The position numbers and the translations under genes are program-made. DNA of 33,066 bases from Archaeoglobaceae archaeon. GTDB lineage: Archaea; Halobacteriota; Archaeoglobi; Archaeoglobales; Archaeoglobaceae. The number at the start of each line of letters is the position of its first letter. The stretch's first letter is position 1. The DNA lies in the NCBI GenBank assembly GCA_026985525.1, contig JALSQI010000052.1, forward strand, positions 1-33,066, given 5' to 3'. Under the pieces are notes generated by a model. That model ran no database searches and was not told the origin of the DNA. It was given only the letters and a program-made list of their open reading frames with translations. Of this stretch, positions 14,588 through 22,886 are shown piece after piece.

Positions 14588-15343
14588 TCACCCTATTTGA
14601 GAGTAAACGAGCCTGTAAGCTTCAACTATCGACAACCTCTCGTTTTCAGCTATTCTTTTAACGTCTTCAAATTCAGGCTTGAAGTTAACTCCCGAAACTT
14701 TTACTCTCACGTTATATATCCTGTCACCGATTTTAATTTTAATTTCTTTAACACACCTCGAAGATTTTACTCTGAGCAGAGGAATTATTCTTACGCCTAT
14801 ACTGCCCGTCTCCCTCATCATAACTTCAGCCACTTCGTTAGCTGCGTTTAAAGTAGCAATAGCTCTTATCAAAAAACACGGTCTGTTTTTCTTTCCAAAA
14901 GCCGGAATTACTTCCACATCTAAGGCTTTCTCCAAAACCCTTTCGATTGCATAAGACATGACTTCCCCGCTTACGTCATCTACCTTAGTCTCCAAAACGG
15001 CAACGCAATCTCTATCCTCAACTCTACCAACAACAACACAGTTAAAAACTCTCTCCACTTTTATTGGATATATTAACTCTCCTTCGACGAATTCAGAAAT
15101 TTCCTCGAGTAACTTTCTATCAACTCCTCTCTCTGCAATCACTACTCTAAGCTTCGAACCTTCAACCACTTTTAAGTCATTAGCTGTAACGAGGAGGGGG
15201 ATGGAGTAGAGTATGTAACCTTTTTTCACCAAACACTTAACGGCATCTCTCAAGCTTTCGAATTTACAGCCTGCAATATCGTTTAAGCATGACAAAAGCT
15301 CAGAATACGAGGGGTTAGAGCTCGTTATTAAAAGAACTTTCAT
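14588..15343 (-). CDS. larC: LarC-like nickel-insertion protein, short form
   Basis: About 251 residues. The C-terminal two thirds match LarC (DUF111): KVDDVSGEVMSYAIERVLEKALDVEVIPAFGKKNRPCFLIRAIA, MRETGSIGVRIIPLLR, and VKVSGVNFKPEFEDVKRIAEN. LarC inserts Ni into the pyridinium-bisthiocarboxylate mononucleotide cofactor of lactate racemase-type enzymes, using CTP. Normal LarC is about 400 residues and begins with an NxxxGxSGDM segment. That portion is replaced here by about 110 unrelated-looking residues, so this resembles a separate LarC2-type polypeptide. No larB, larE or larA is in the window. The start at Met 15343 (MKVLLIT) is preferred; an in-frame ATG at 15358 is possible. Neither has a good SD site. 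Confidence 0.75.
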   Translation of the reverse strand: MKVLLITSSNPSYSELLSCLNDIAGCKFESLRDAVKCLVKKGYILYSIPLLVTANDLKVVEGSKLRVVIAERGVDRKLLEEISEFVEGELIYPIKVERVFNCVVVGRVEDRDCVAVLETKVDDVSGEVMSYAIERVLEKALDVEVIPAFGKKNRPCFLIRAIATLNAANEVAEVMMRETGSIGVRIIPLLRVKSSRCVKEIKIKIGDRIYNVRVKVSGVNFKPEFEDVKRIAENERLSIVEAYRLVYSQIG

Positions 15344-15398
15344 GTCCTTAGAAGGCATTTTCCGGTTAACTTTTTTTTCGATTGACTACTTTTCAAAC

Positions 15399-16646
15399 AT
15401 GCTTGCGATAGTCAACGGTCTCTGCGTCTTTGGCGAAGAATTCGTAAAAGCCAACGTTTTAATTGAAGAAGGAAAAATAGTAGATGTAACAAAAAGAGAT
15501 GTAAAAGCTGAGGAAATCATAGATGCGAGAAACTGCGTAGTAATTCCCGGTTTTATGAACGCTCACACTCACTCAGCTATGACTTTGTTGAGGTGTCTCG
15601 CTGAGGATATGCCTTTAATGGAGTGGCTAAATAAGGTCTGGAAAGTGGAAAAGTCGATGAGTGAAAAAGACGTTTACTACGGAGCTAAATTAGCTATAGC
15701 CGAGATGATAAAATCCGGAACTACGTGCTTTTCAGACCAGTACTTTCACATGAACGGTGTAGCTAAGGCAGTTGAAGAAACGGGCATTAGGGCAGTACTC
15801 GGCTACGGCATGATAGACATGGAAGATCCTGAGAAGATGGAAAGAGAAATTAAGGAAGCAAAAAAATTTATAGAAAATTGGAAAAATAAAAACGAAAGAA
15901 TAAACATTAGCGTTGATCCTCACGCTCCGTACACTTGTTCCGAGGAGCTTTTAAAGTGGTCTGTAGAAGTTGCGAAGTCGTTGGAATTAACAGTACACAT
16001 TCACGTAGCTGAAACTGAAAGAGAAGTAAAGACGGTTAAAGAAAAAACTGGTAAAACTCCAGTCGAATACTTAAACGAAATAGGTCTTTTCGACTGTAGA
16101 ACTGTAGCAGCCCATTGCGTGTGGCTAAGCGATAAAGACATGAAAATTCTTAGAGATAAAGGAGTTAGCGTAGCACACTGTCCAATTAGCAACGCAAAAC
16201 TCGGTTCAGGAATTGCTAGGGTTAAAGACATGGTAGAGCTGGGAATAAACGTCTGCATAGGAACAGATGGTGCGGCGAGCAACAACTCTTTAAACATGCT
16301 GGAGGAAATGAAGTTTTCCGCTTTAATGCAGAGGGTTAACTTTGGAACTTTCAAGGCAATTGACGTTTTTAAATCAGCAACAGAAAACGGGTATAGAGCT
16401 TACGGAATTAAAGGTGGTATGCTTAAAAAAGGAAACTTAGCCGATGTAGTTGTACTGGAAAAAGGAGTTAGCTACTCTCCTATGTACAACCCAGTTTACA
16501 GCATAGTTTACTCAAGCTACGGATTTGAAGTAAGAGATGTAGTAGTCAACGGAAAAGTTCTCATGAGAGAAAGAGAACTTACAACCATAGACGAAGAAAA
16601 GTTAATAGAAAAAGTCGAAAAAATAGCTTCAAGGTTTAGACAATGA
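15399..16646 (+). CDS. dadD: Amidohydrolase: 5'-deoxyadenosine / methylthioadenosine / S-adenosylhomocysteine deaminase
   Basis: 415 residues of the TRZ/ATZ-like amidohydrolase family. The metal site is intact: His56 and His58 in AHTHSA, HVAETE, AHCVWLS, and GTDGAASNN. The lid motif EDMPLMEWL and HCPISNAKLGSG are shared with MtaD/DadD. In archaea this enzyme deaminates 5'-deoxyadenosine, S-adenosylhomocysteine and methylthioadenosine, salvaging products of radical SAM and methylation reactions; which is preferred cannot be told from sequence. The in-frame ATG at 15342 is rejected because it would overlap the LarC-like gene and precede the family's normal N-terminus. It overlaps the MutS-like gene by 4 bases. 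Confidence 0.88.
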   Translation: MLAIVNGLCVFGEEFVKANVLIEEGKIVDVTKRDVKAEEIIDARNCVVIPGFMNAHTHSAMTLLRCLAEDMPLMEWLNKVWKVEKSMSEKDVYYGAKLAIAEMIKSGTTCFSDQYFHMNGVAKAVEETGIRAVLGYGMIDMEDPEKMEREIKEAKKFIENWKNKNERINISVDPHAPYTCSEELLKWSVEVAKSLELTVHIHVAETEREVKTVKEKTGKTPVEYLNEIGLFDCRTVAAHCVWLSDKDMKILRDKGVSVAHCPISNAKLGSGIARVKDMVELGINVCIGTDGAASNNSLNMLEEMKFSALMQRVNFGTFKAIDVFKSATENGYRAYGIKGGMLKKGNLADVVVLEKGVSYSPMYNPVYSIVYSSYGFEVRDVVVNGKVLMRERELTTIDEEKLIEKVEKIASRFRQ

Positions 16647-18268
16647 AGTTGGGTGGAGATAGTAAATCGATATATAGAAAAATTATCGGATTAATTGGGC
16701 TGGAGAGAGCTAAGGAACTAAAAATACACGACACCCCCGTAGATATACTGAAAACTCAAGAGTGGATTAAAAGCTACCCATTTTGCGACAAAAAATTGGA
16801 AAAAGTAAATGTAAAAGTAAGAGCTGAACCGAGAACGATTTACTTCGAAAGAAAAGAGCTTGAAAAATTTGGATTTTTCGTAAAAACTGGAAACGTAAAT
16901 GGTATAAAAATTGGAAATGCATTCGTTAAACTTAGCGAAAGAGAGGAGGAATTGCTAATAGAAGCGTTGAAAAATGATAACGAACTAATAGTTTACAGCA
17001 TCGTCTGTCCAGAGAGCTTAGTTAGCTCGTTTTTTAAAGCCCTCCCTTCGATAAAAAAACTGATATCTTATCTAAGCGAGTGTGGAATAGATGCAAGAAA
17101 TTCTAAGAAGATAGTAGAGCTTGTTGAAAGAACTAAGAGTTCGTTTGAAAGAGTTGAAAAAGCAAAAATGGTCGAAGAAATCGTTGTTGAAGAGCTTTTA
17201 AAGTTAAATGAAAGAATAGAGAGAAGGATTTCAGAACTCGAAGTGGTTCTAAGGGGAAAGAGAATAATAGATGTCTTGCAGGGTAGCACTCTTGAAGAGG
17301 TAGAAGAGGTCGTTTTAGAAGAAGTGATTAAGAGCGAAAAAGAAGTTGGAGAAAAATTGGAAGTCGAAGTTTCTGAGCTCTTCTCTCGTACATACCCAGT
17401 CGAAGTTGACGAGCGTAAACTTGGAATGTTAAAGGAAGAAGTGGAAGGGAACGCTAAGGTCGAACTCTTTAAAGAGTGTAAGGATGTTGCAATGAAAATA
17501 GTTGAAAGTTACGAAGGGTTCGTAAAAGAGTTAGATCTGGCGAAGAATATAGAATTGACATCTACTTTGAAAAAACTGGGTGAAACTTTTCCGGAGATAG
17601 CTGAGTACACTGCTTTTTTGGAGGGAAAACACCTATTCATAAAAGATCCTCAGCCGATAACGTACAGCATCGGCAATTCTAACATTGCTAAGGGCAGAAT
17701 TGCAATCCTGACTGGAGCTAACAGCGGTGGGAAGACTTCTCTTCTGGAATTGCTAACTCAAATTCAAATAATGGGGCAAATGGGTTTGCCTGTTAAAGCA
17801 AAAAAAGCTTGGATAAACGTCTTCGACGGTATATACTTCTTTAGGAAAAAGAGAGGAGTTGCTGGAGCGGGAGCTTTCGAGAGTGCCGTAAAATCATTCG
17901 TCAAAGCAGTTTCCTCGAACGGGAAAAACCTAATACTCGTGGATGAATTCGAAGCTATAACGGAACCGGGAGCTGCCGTTTCAATACTGGCTGAACTATT
18001 GAAGATTGCTTACGAGAGGGGGCATTACGTAGTGATAGTTAGCCACTTGGGAAGAGAGTTAAAAGAACTTTTACCTTTTGCGAGAGTTGATGGAATAGAA
18101 GCTAAGGGGTTAGATGACGAATTCAACCTTATAGTTGACAGACAACCTGTTTTCGGAAAGCTCGGTAGAAGTACGCCAGAACTGATACTGGAGAGAATTT
18201 ATAGAAAAGCTAAGAGTGAGCTCGAAAAGAGAATCGTCAAAAGAATCTTAGACAACATGAACTATTAA
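16643..18268 (+). CDS. Archaeal MutS-like ATPase (MutS core and ATPase domains only)
   Basis: 541 residues. The C-terminal third is a MutS-family ABC-type ATPase: Walker A TGANSGGKTS (about 357-366), AGAGAFESAVKSF as the signature-like region, Walker B LILVDEFEAIT (about 430-440), and VIVSHLGREL as the H-loop. Upstream are long charged helices (about 150-320) corresponding to the MutS lever/clamp. There is no mismatch-recognition domain I (no FxE motif) and no Smr nuclease domain, so it is closer to the archaeal COG1193-like group than to MutS1 or bacterial MutS2. A DNA-structure or ribosome-collision role, as for MutS2, is possible but unproven. ATGA overlap with the deaminase implies co-translation. 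It converges with zpr1 with a 4-base overlap of stops. Confidence 0.82.
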   Translation: MKLGGDSKSIYRKIIGLIGLERAKELKIHDTPVDILKTQEWIKSYPFCDKKLEKVNVKVRAEPRTIYFERKELEKFGFFVKTGNVNGIKIGNAFVKLSEREEELLIEALKNDNELIVYSIVCPESLVSSFFKALPSIKKLISYLSECGIDARNSKKIVELVERTKSSFERVEKAKMVEEIVVEELLKLNERIERRISELEVVLRGKRIIDVLQGSTLEEVEEVVLEEVIKSEKEVGEKLEVEVSELFSRTYPVEVDERKLGMLKEEVEGNAKVELFKECKDVAMKIVESYEGFVKELDLAKNIELTSTLKKLGETFPEIAEYTAFLEGKHLFIKDPQPITYSIGNSNIAKGRIAILTGANSGGKTSLLELLTQIQIMGQMGLPVKAKKAWINVFDGIYFFRKKRGVAGAGAFESAVKSFVKAVSSNGKNLILVDEFEAITEPGAAVSILAELLKIAYERGHYVVIVSHLGRELKELLPFARVDGIEAKGLDDEFNLIVDRQPVFGKLGRSTPELILERIYRKAKSELEKRIVKRILDNMNY

Positions 18269-18852
18269 CTTTGTATTTCGTCCTCACTCAATCCAGATAG
18301 CTCGAGAACCGTTAAACCAGTTTTCAACTTTCTAACCTCTTCAGGAGTTAGATTAGTCTTTTCTGCCTCTTCAGATGCTATTAAGCTGTTACCAAAAGGA
18401 TCCTCAAGTACAAGCGTTAGCTCCTTTTTGCCCTCTATTACATCGTCTATCGTTTTCAGTATATATTCGCACCTCTCCACAGCTGAGCTATCGCCTTCCT
18501 CAGCCCTCCACCTCATAGCCATTAAAACGATATCTCTAACCCTTTCGAGCACACCTTCAACATTTGTAACGAAAGCTTGAGAAGCTGGACCAGGTTCTAT
18601 TTCAACTCCCAGCTCTGGAATCTTTATAGTACCAGAAGTTGACCTAATTACTTTCGTGAAGAGTTTGTTACTGCTAATGCTCATTTTATACCTAACCGGC
18701 TCTTTAACTCCAAGAACTATGCAGTCGTTGTGCTTAAATCCACACCCGCAATTAATAGAAGTGAGTAAAATCTTTCCGAAGTACGGTATCTCGTACTCTA
18801 AGGCTATAAGTTCCGTTTTTCTACCGCAAGAAGGGCAAGTTATTTCCACCAT
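18265..18852 (-). CDS. zpr1: ZPR1-type zinc-finger protein
   Basis: 195 residues, a single ZPR1 module. The zinc finger uses Cys6/Cys9 (CPSC) and Cys35/Cys37 (NCGCGFKHND), followed by the beta-rich A domain with YKMSISSNKLFTKVIRSTSGTIKIPELGVEIEPG and the DGF-like helix region LEDPFGNS LI. Archaeal ZPR1 proteins have one copy where eukaryotes have two; the eukaryotic protein is a chaperone for EF1A folding, and a similar task on archaeal aEF1A is a reasonable inference. The start codon overlaps the sepF stop by one base (TAATG), so the two are coupled. Confidence 0.9.
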   Translation of the reverse strand: MVEITCPSCGRKTELIALEYEIPYFGKILLTSINCGCGFKHNDCIVLGVKEPVRYKMSISSNKLFTKVIRSTSGTIKIPELGVEIEPGPASQAFVTNVEGVLERVRDIVLMAMRWRAEEGDSSAVERCEYILKTIDDVIEGKKELTLVLEDPFGNSLIASEEAEKTNLTPEEVRKLKTGLTVLELSGLSEDEIQS

Positions 18853-19223
18853 TACTTCCTTACACCTTTTATCTTGTTTCTATCTATCTTGATTCCCGTA
18901 GGCGTAACTATTAGGTATTCCTCTCCAAGCCACACTACATCTCCTTTAACGTCGTCCGCGAGCTGTTTCAAGTCTTTAACTATCCTGTCGAGAGTTAATT
19001 GGTCGTGTCTCAGCAAAGACACATCAGCTATTACTATGTTTCCTTCATAAACCTGTCTTCTTATTTCTGCAATTTCCGATAAACCCGTAACTTCAGCTAC
19101 TCTAACAAAAGTTTCTGCTTCACCTTCAATTTCAGTTTCATATTCCGAAAGGTCGAGTTCTTCATATTCTGGAGGAGAGTATTTCTGAGATTTACCACCT
19201 ATCAGCTTTTCCATTATGCCCAA
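18852..19223 (-). CDS. sepF: SepF, archaeal FtsZ membrane anchor
   Basis: About 123 residues. The C-terminal SepF core (DUF552) is clear: FVRVAEVTGLSEIAEIRRQV, GNIVIADVSLLRHD, ADDVKGDVVWLGEEYLIVTPTGIKI. The N-terminus MGIMEKLIGGK can form the membrane-binding amphipathic helix, followed by an acidic linker. SepF anchors FtsZ1 at the archaeal division site. The start is decided by an extended SD site, GGGGGTGATC (19227-19236): the TTG at 19223 lies at the right distance, while GTG 19232 is inside the SD site. ATG 19214 is the alternative. An A-box-like CTTTAAATAG (about 19259-19268) lies upstream. Confidence 0.88.
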   Translation of the reverse strand: MGIMEKLIGGKSQKYSPPEYEELDLSEYETEIEGEAETFVRVAEVTGLSEIAEIRRQVYEGNIVIADVSLLRHDQLTLDRIVKDLKQLADDVKGDVVWLGEEYLIVTPTGIKIDRNKIKGVRK

Positions 19224-19323
19224 AGGGATCACCCCCTATGACTAATTGAATTTAAGCACTATTTAAAGTTTGACGATGCGTAGGGCGATAGATAATAATA
19301 GCAGATGTAGCAAGTGCTAATCA
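19224..19323. promoter_or_regulatory. Divergent promoter region sepF / rqcH
   Basis: On the - strand are CTTTAAATAG (about 19259-19268), CTTAAATTC closer in, and the SD site GGGGGTGATC. On the + strand AGATAATAATAG (about 19290-19301) lies 23-34 bases before ATG 19324, with no SD site, which suggests a leaderless rqcH mRNA. No inverted repeat stands out. Confidence 0.4.
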
Positions 19324-21264
19324 ATGCCAAAAGAGTCGATGAGTGCAGCGGACATAAGAGCTTGCGTTTTAGAGTTAAGGGAAATAGAAGGTGCAAGAGT
19401 CGAGAAAGTTTACCACCACCTACCTTGGGAAGTCAGGTTCAAACTTAGAAAAGGCGGTAGAATTGACTTGGTAATTGAAGCTGGGAGGAGGATACACAGA
19501 ACAAAATTTCCTAAGGAAGCACCTCGCCTGCCATCAAGCTTTGCTATGTTGATGAGAAAACACCTCGAAGGCTTGAAAGTCGAAAGCGTGGAACAACACG
19601 ACTTCGACAGAGTCGTAATTATAAATTTTGCGAGAGATGAGAAAAAGTACAGAGTTATAGCAGAAGTATTCTCTAAGGGAAACGTGATTTTATGCGATGA
19701 GGATTACAAAATAATAATGCCCCTTAGAGCTGGAATTTTCAAAGCCGGCGAAGAGTACGAGTTTCCAAAGCCAAGAATAACCCCCTTAGAGTTAACTCCA
19801 GAAAAACTGGAAGAGATATTCAAAAGCGAGAGGGAAAGAAAAAGAGAAGTCGTAAGAGTTCTCGCAATGAACGGACTCGGTGGTCTTTACGCAGAAGAGG
19901 TCTGCTTGAGAGCTGAAATAGATAAGAAAAAAATAGCAGAAGAGTTGAGTAAAGAAGAAATAGAAACCATAGCTGAAAAAATAAGAGAGGTTTTCGATAG
20001 CCTTTTCAAAGGTGAGTTCAAACCCCACATAGTTGTTAAGGACGGAGAGTACATCGACGTATTGCCGTTAGAGCTCAAGTATTACGAACAATACGAAAAA
20101 AAGTACTTCGATAGTTTTAACGAGGCACTTGACGAATACTACGCTAAAATGCTTGCCAAAGAAGTGGAAAAGGAGGAAGTAAATCCCGAAATTGAAAAGC
20201 TAAAAGCGAGGTTAAACAGTCAATTAGAAAAGCTAAGTGAATTTGAAAAAGAGGCTGAAAAGCTTAGAAGGACGGGAGATTTCATTTACGAGAATTGGAA
20301 AAAAGTAGAGACTGTTCATTCCGCTTTCGTAAAAGCGAGAGAAGAGAAAAGTTGGAAGGAAATAGAAGAAATAGTAAAGAATTCAAAACTTTCAAAAGTT
20401 GTAAAAAGTATAAATCCCGAAAAAAACAGCGTAACTGTAGTAATTGACGGAGTTGAGCTGGAGCTAATGCTCGACTACTCTTTACCACAAATAGCAGACG
20501 TTTACTACGAGAAAGCAAAAAAAATCAGAGCAAAAATTGAGGGAATTAAGAAAGCCATAGAGAAAACCAAGGAAGAAATGAAGAAAGCTAAGGAACTGGA
20601 AGCTAAGAGGATAGCAAAAAGCATAAGGGTCGTTAGAAAAAGAGAGTGGTACGAGCAGTACAGGTGGTTTATAACGAGCGACGGCTTTCTCGCAATTGGA
20701 GGAAGAAATGCAAAGATGAACGAGGAGATAGTTTCTAAGTACATGGAAAACGGAGATTTGTTCTTTCACACCCAAACTCCCGGTGCACCAGTAGTAATAC
20801 TAAAGAAGGGGCAAGACGCTCCGGAAAGGAGCATAAAAGAGACAGCAGAGTTTGCAGCAACTTATTCATCTCTATGGAAAGAAGGAAAGTATAGCGGAGA
20901 AGTTTACTACGTGAAACCCGAACAAGTGAAAAAAGCGGCGAAGCACGGAGAGTATTTGGCGAGAGGAAGTTTCTACATAGAGGGTAAGAGAAACTACCTA
21001 ACCGTAACTCTTAACTGTGCAGTTGGAATTGAACTTTCAAAACTTAGGTTGTTTGGAGGACCAGTAAGTGCAGTCAAAAAGTATTGCGATTACTGGGTCG
21101 AAGTTGAGATAGGTGAGTTACCTCAAAGCGAAGTTGCTTTGTTAGTTGCTAAAAAGCTAATAGAGATGTCTAACAACGACTACATAGTTAGAGGTATAGC
21201 CACACCAGACGAAGTCGCTAAGTTCTTACCTCCCGGAAATTCAAGAATTAAAGAAGTTAATTAG
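19324..21264 (+). CDS. rqcH: NEMF/Rqc2/RqcH homologue, ribosome quality control
   Basis: 646 residues. Order: NFACT-N domain (about 1-190; MSAADIRACVLELREIEGARVEKVY, with the conserved HDFDR, Asp95-Arg96, that in Rqc2/RqcH is needed for tailing), a HhH-like region, a long coiled coil (about 275-440, Lys/Glu-rich), and NFACT-R (DUF814; about 445-560) with RWFITSDGFLAIGGRNAKMNEE and DLFFHTQTPGAPVVILKKG. It binds obstructed 50S subunits carrying peptidyl-tRNA, and the bacterial and eukaryotic relatives add Ala or Ala/Thr tails. The DR motif suggests activity is retained. ATG 19324 is used; Met6 is possible. It converges on the ADP-ribosylglycohydrolase gene with 2 bases between stops. Confidence 0.93.
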   Translation: MPKESMSAADIRACVLELREIEGARVEKVYHHLPWEVRFKLRKGGRIDLVIEAGRRIHRTKFPKEAPRLPSSFAMLMRKHLEGLKVESVEQHDFDRVVIINFARDEKKYRVIAEVFSKGNVILCDEDYKIIMPLRAGIFKAGEEYEFPKPRITPLELTPEKLEEIFKSERERKREVVRVLAMNGLGGLYAEEVCLRAEIDKKKIAEELSKEEIETIAEKIREVFDSLFKGEFKPHIVVKDGEYIDVLPLELKYYEQYEKKYFDSFNEALDEYYAKMLAKEVEKEEVNPEIEKLKARLNSQLEKLSEFEKEAEKLRRTGDFIYENWKKVETVHSAFVKAREEKSWKEIEEIVKNSKLSKVVKSINPEKNSVTVVIDGVELELMLDYSLPQIADVYYEKAKKIRAKIEGIKKAIEKTKEEMKKAKELEAKRIAKSIRVVRKREWYEQYRWFITSDGFLAIGGRNAKMNEEIVSKYMENGDLFFHTQTPGAPVVILKKGQDAPERSIKETAEFAATYSSLWKEGKYSGEVYYVKPEQVKKAAKHGEYLARGSFYIEGKRNYLTVTLNCAVGIELSKLRLFGGPVSAVKKYCDYWVEVEIGELPQSEVALLVAKKLIEMSNNDYIVRGIATPDEVAKFLPPGNSRIKEVN

Positions 21265-21266
21265 TT

Positions 21267-22136
21267 TTAACGACTTATAAACTCGTAAACTCTCCATAGT
21301 TTTTCAGTTACGCGTACGATTTCCTCCTTTACGCTGTCTTTTATTTCTACTAAGGGGAATTTAACTTCTTTATCTTCAACTTCAATGGCTTTCAATCCAC
21401 CCGCTATTGCAGCGACTGTATCAGTATCACCTCCAGCCATTACAGAGTTGAGCAAGCAATCTGGATAGCTTTCAGAGTAGAGATAACACTGAATTGCAAA
21501 AGATACTACATCGAAAGCGAGAATCGTCCCTCTGTACTCGTAATTTCCTTCAAAAGCTTTTTCGATAGATATAGAGGTATAGACATCGTAACTTCTAACT
21601 CTTTCTACTATTTCCTTAGCTCTCTTTTCCAGCTCTCCTCTAAAAACGCAGGCGTAAGTTAAAGCTAAGGCAACGCTTGAAGCTATTGCTTCTCTGTTGG
21701 TGTGAGTTACTACGCTTTGAAGAGCTGAGTACTTTTCCACCAAGTTTAAGTCGAAAGAATACAGTAAAGCGAGAGGCATGACTCTCATAGCAGAACCGCA
21801 GGTATTGGAATTTACTCCAGACTCTCTCCAAGAACAACCGAGTTTTAGCTTTTCTACAGCCTTAGATGTAGTAGGACCGATCTTAGGAATTTTTCCGCTT
21901 TCGTAAGCTAATTTTAGTCTTTCAGAGAAGTCTTGTGGGGAAAAGTGTATCGTACTTGCAAGAGATTCTGCCAGAATTAAAACTTGAATTGTATCGTCTG
22001 TTACATCAGAAACTACTTTACCTCTCCTTTTAAAGTACCTCAACCTTCTACTAACTTCATCTCTCGTTAAACCTTCGAACATGGAACCAAAAGCGTCTCC
22101 AAGAGCAAAGCCCATAAAAGGTTTTACGAATGACAT
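21267..22136 (-). CDS. ADP-ribosylglycohydrolase (DraG/ARH family)
   Basis: 289 residues, the standard all-helical ARH length. Metal-binding motifs: GDAFGSMFEG (13-22), VTDDTIQ (about 45-51), TCGSAMRVMPLAL in the middle, and AGGDTDTVAAIAGGL near 236-250, so the di-Mg site looks complete. The family removes ADP-ribose from protein Arg or Ser or from small molecules; the substrate cannot be read from sequence. It starts 3 bases after the CofE-like stop and is the last gene of the HydF-like/AspA/CofE-like unit, which implies a shared process. No ADP-ribosyltransferase gene is in the window. Confidence 0.9.
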   Translation of the reverse strand: MSFVKPFMGFALGDAFGSMFEGLTRDEVSRRLRYFKRRGKVVSDVTDDTIQVLILAESLASTIHFSPQDFSERLKLAYESGKIPKIGPTTSKAVEKLKLGCSWRESGVNSNTCGSAMRVMPLALLYSFDLNLVEKYSALQSVVTHTNREAIASSVALALTYACVFRGELEKRAKEIVERVRSYDVYTSISIEKAFEGNYEYRGTILAFDVVSFAIQCYLYSESYPDCLLNSVMAGGDTDTVAAIAGGLKAIEVEDKEVKFPLVEIKDSVKEEIVRVTEKLWRVYEFISR

Positions 22137-22139
22137 AGT

Positions 22140-22886
22140 CTAAGGATAACCAGATTTGTTAATTAACTTTCCACAGTTTATTAACTTTCCGTAAAGACAC
22201 TCATCAGCTTTAACGGAAATGTTCAGCTCGTCGTTCCCAAGCTTTACGGGATGATCTTTAAACACAACTGCAGGAGTCATCTCGTCCGCTTCACCCATCA
22301 AAAGGTTTGCAGCAGAAGCTAACATGTCAGCCACGTTTCTAAAAGTCTTTTTGAGTTCTTTGCCGTACAAATCTCTCCTGCCCCTCAAATCTTCTACTCC
22401 ACAAATTCCAGAATAAGCGAGAGCTACGCCCACGACACCTCTCCTCAAAGGAAGTATTCTGCTATCTGTAATCACTACTCCAGTTTTCAAAATTTTTTTC
22501 AAGTATTTAGCGGAATTAAGTGGATTTTCTGGATAGAGAACGGCAAATCCTTCTGGAGCGTTAGACGTGTCAATACCAGCATTAGGACATAGAATCCCGA
22601 ATTTCAGCGTTAAAACAAATCCTTCCACTCCTCCAAGTATCTTCTCAGCCTCCATTAAAATTAGTTCTGCGATTTCTGGAATCAAGGAGTACTTCTCAGC
22701 CAAAGCTCTTCCTCGCTTAGAAACTTCTACTTCCGATAATTTTACCAACCTACCTTCAGCGAAAGATATAGCTTTGCTCGAAACCGCTAAAATATCTCCT
22801 TCTTCAACGTACTCTCTAACTTTTTCAGCTAAATAGCTTAAGCCTGAGTTTGGAGGAACGTAAAACCTGATGGGGTTGACTATCAT
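22140..22886 (-). CDS. CofE-family (F420-0:glutamate ligase-like) protein, probable paralogue
   Basis: 248 residues. CofE adds glutamate to coenzyme F420-0 using GTP. Family marks: GDILAVSSKAISFAEGRLVKL (about 33-53), CPNAGIDTSNAPEG, and RGRRDLYGKELKKTFRNVADMLASAANLLMGEADEMTPAVV. The metal/nucleotide segment reads VVITDSRILPLRRGVVGVALAYSG where true CofE normally has ITDTxGRxxRxGxxxxAIG, so it belongs to the divergent SDSRxxPLRxG branch, whose substrate is unknown to me. It could still be the F420 enzyme. Its ATGA overlap with the AspA-like gene ties it to the HydF-like operon rather than to other F420 genes, none of which is in the window. Confidence 0.72.
   Translation of the reverse strand: MIVNPIRFYVPPNSGLSYLAEKVREYVEEGDILAVSSKAISFAEGRLVKLSEVEVSKRGRALAEKYSLIPEIAELILMEAEKILGGVEGFVLTLKFGILCPNAGIDTSNAPEGFAVLYPENPLNSAKYLKKILKTGVVITDSRILPLRRGVVGVALAYSGICGVEDLRGRRDLYGKELKKTFRNVADMLASAANLLMGEADEMTPAVVFKDHPVKLGNDELNISVKADECLYGKLINCGKLINKSGYP

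Noticed and set aside
15342-15398. Upstream start for the deaminase, overlapping the LarC-like gene
   Set aside because: The added residues are unlike the family N-terminus, while ATG 15399 gives the normal start.
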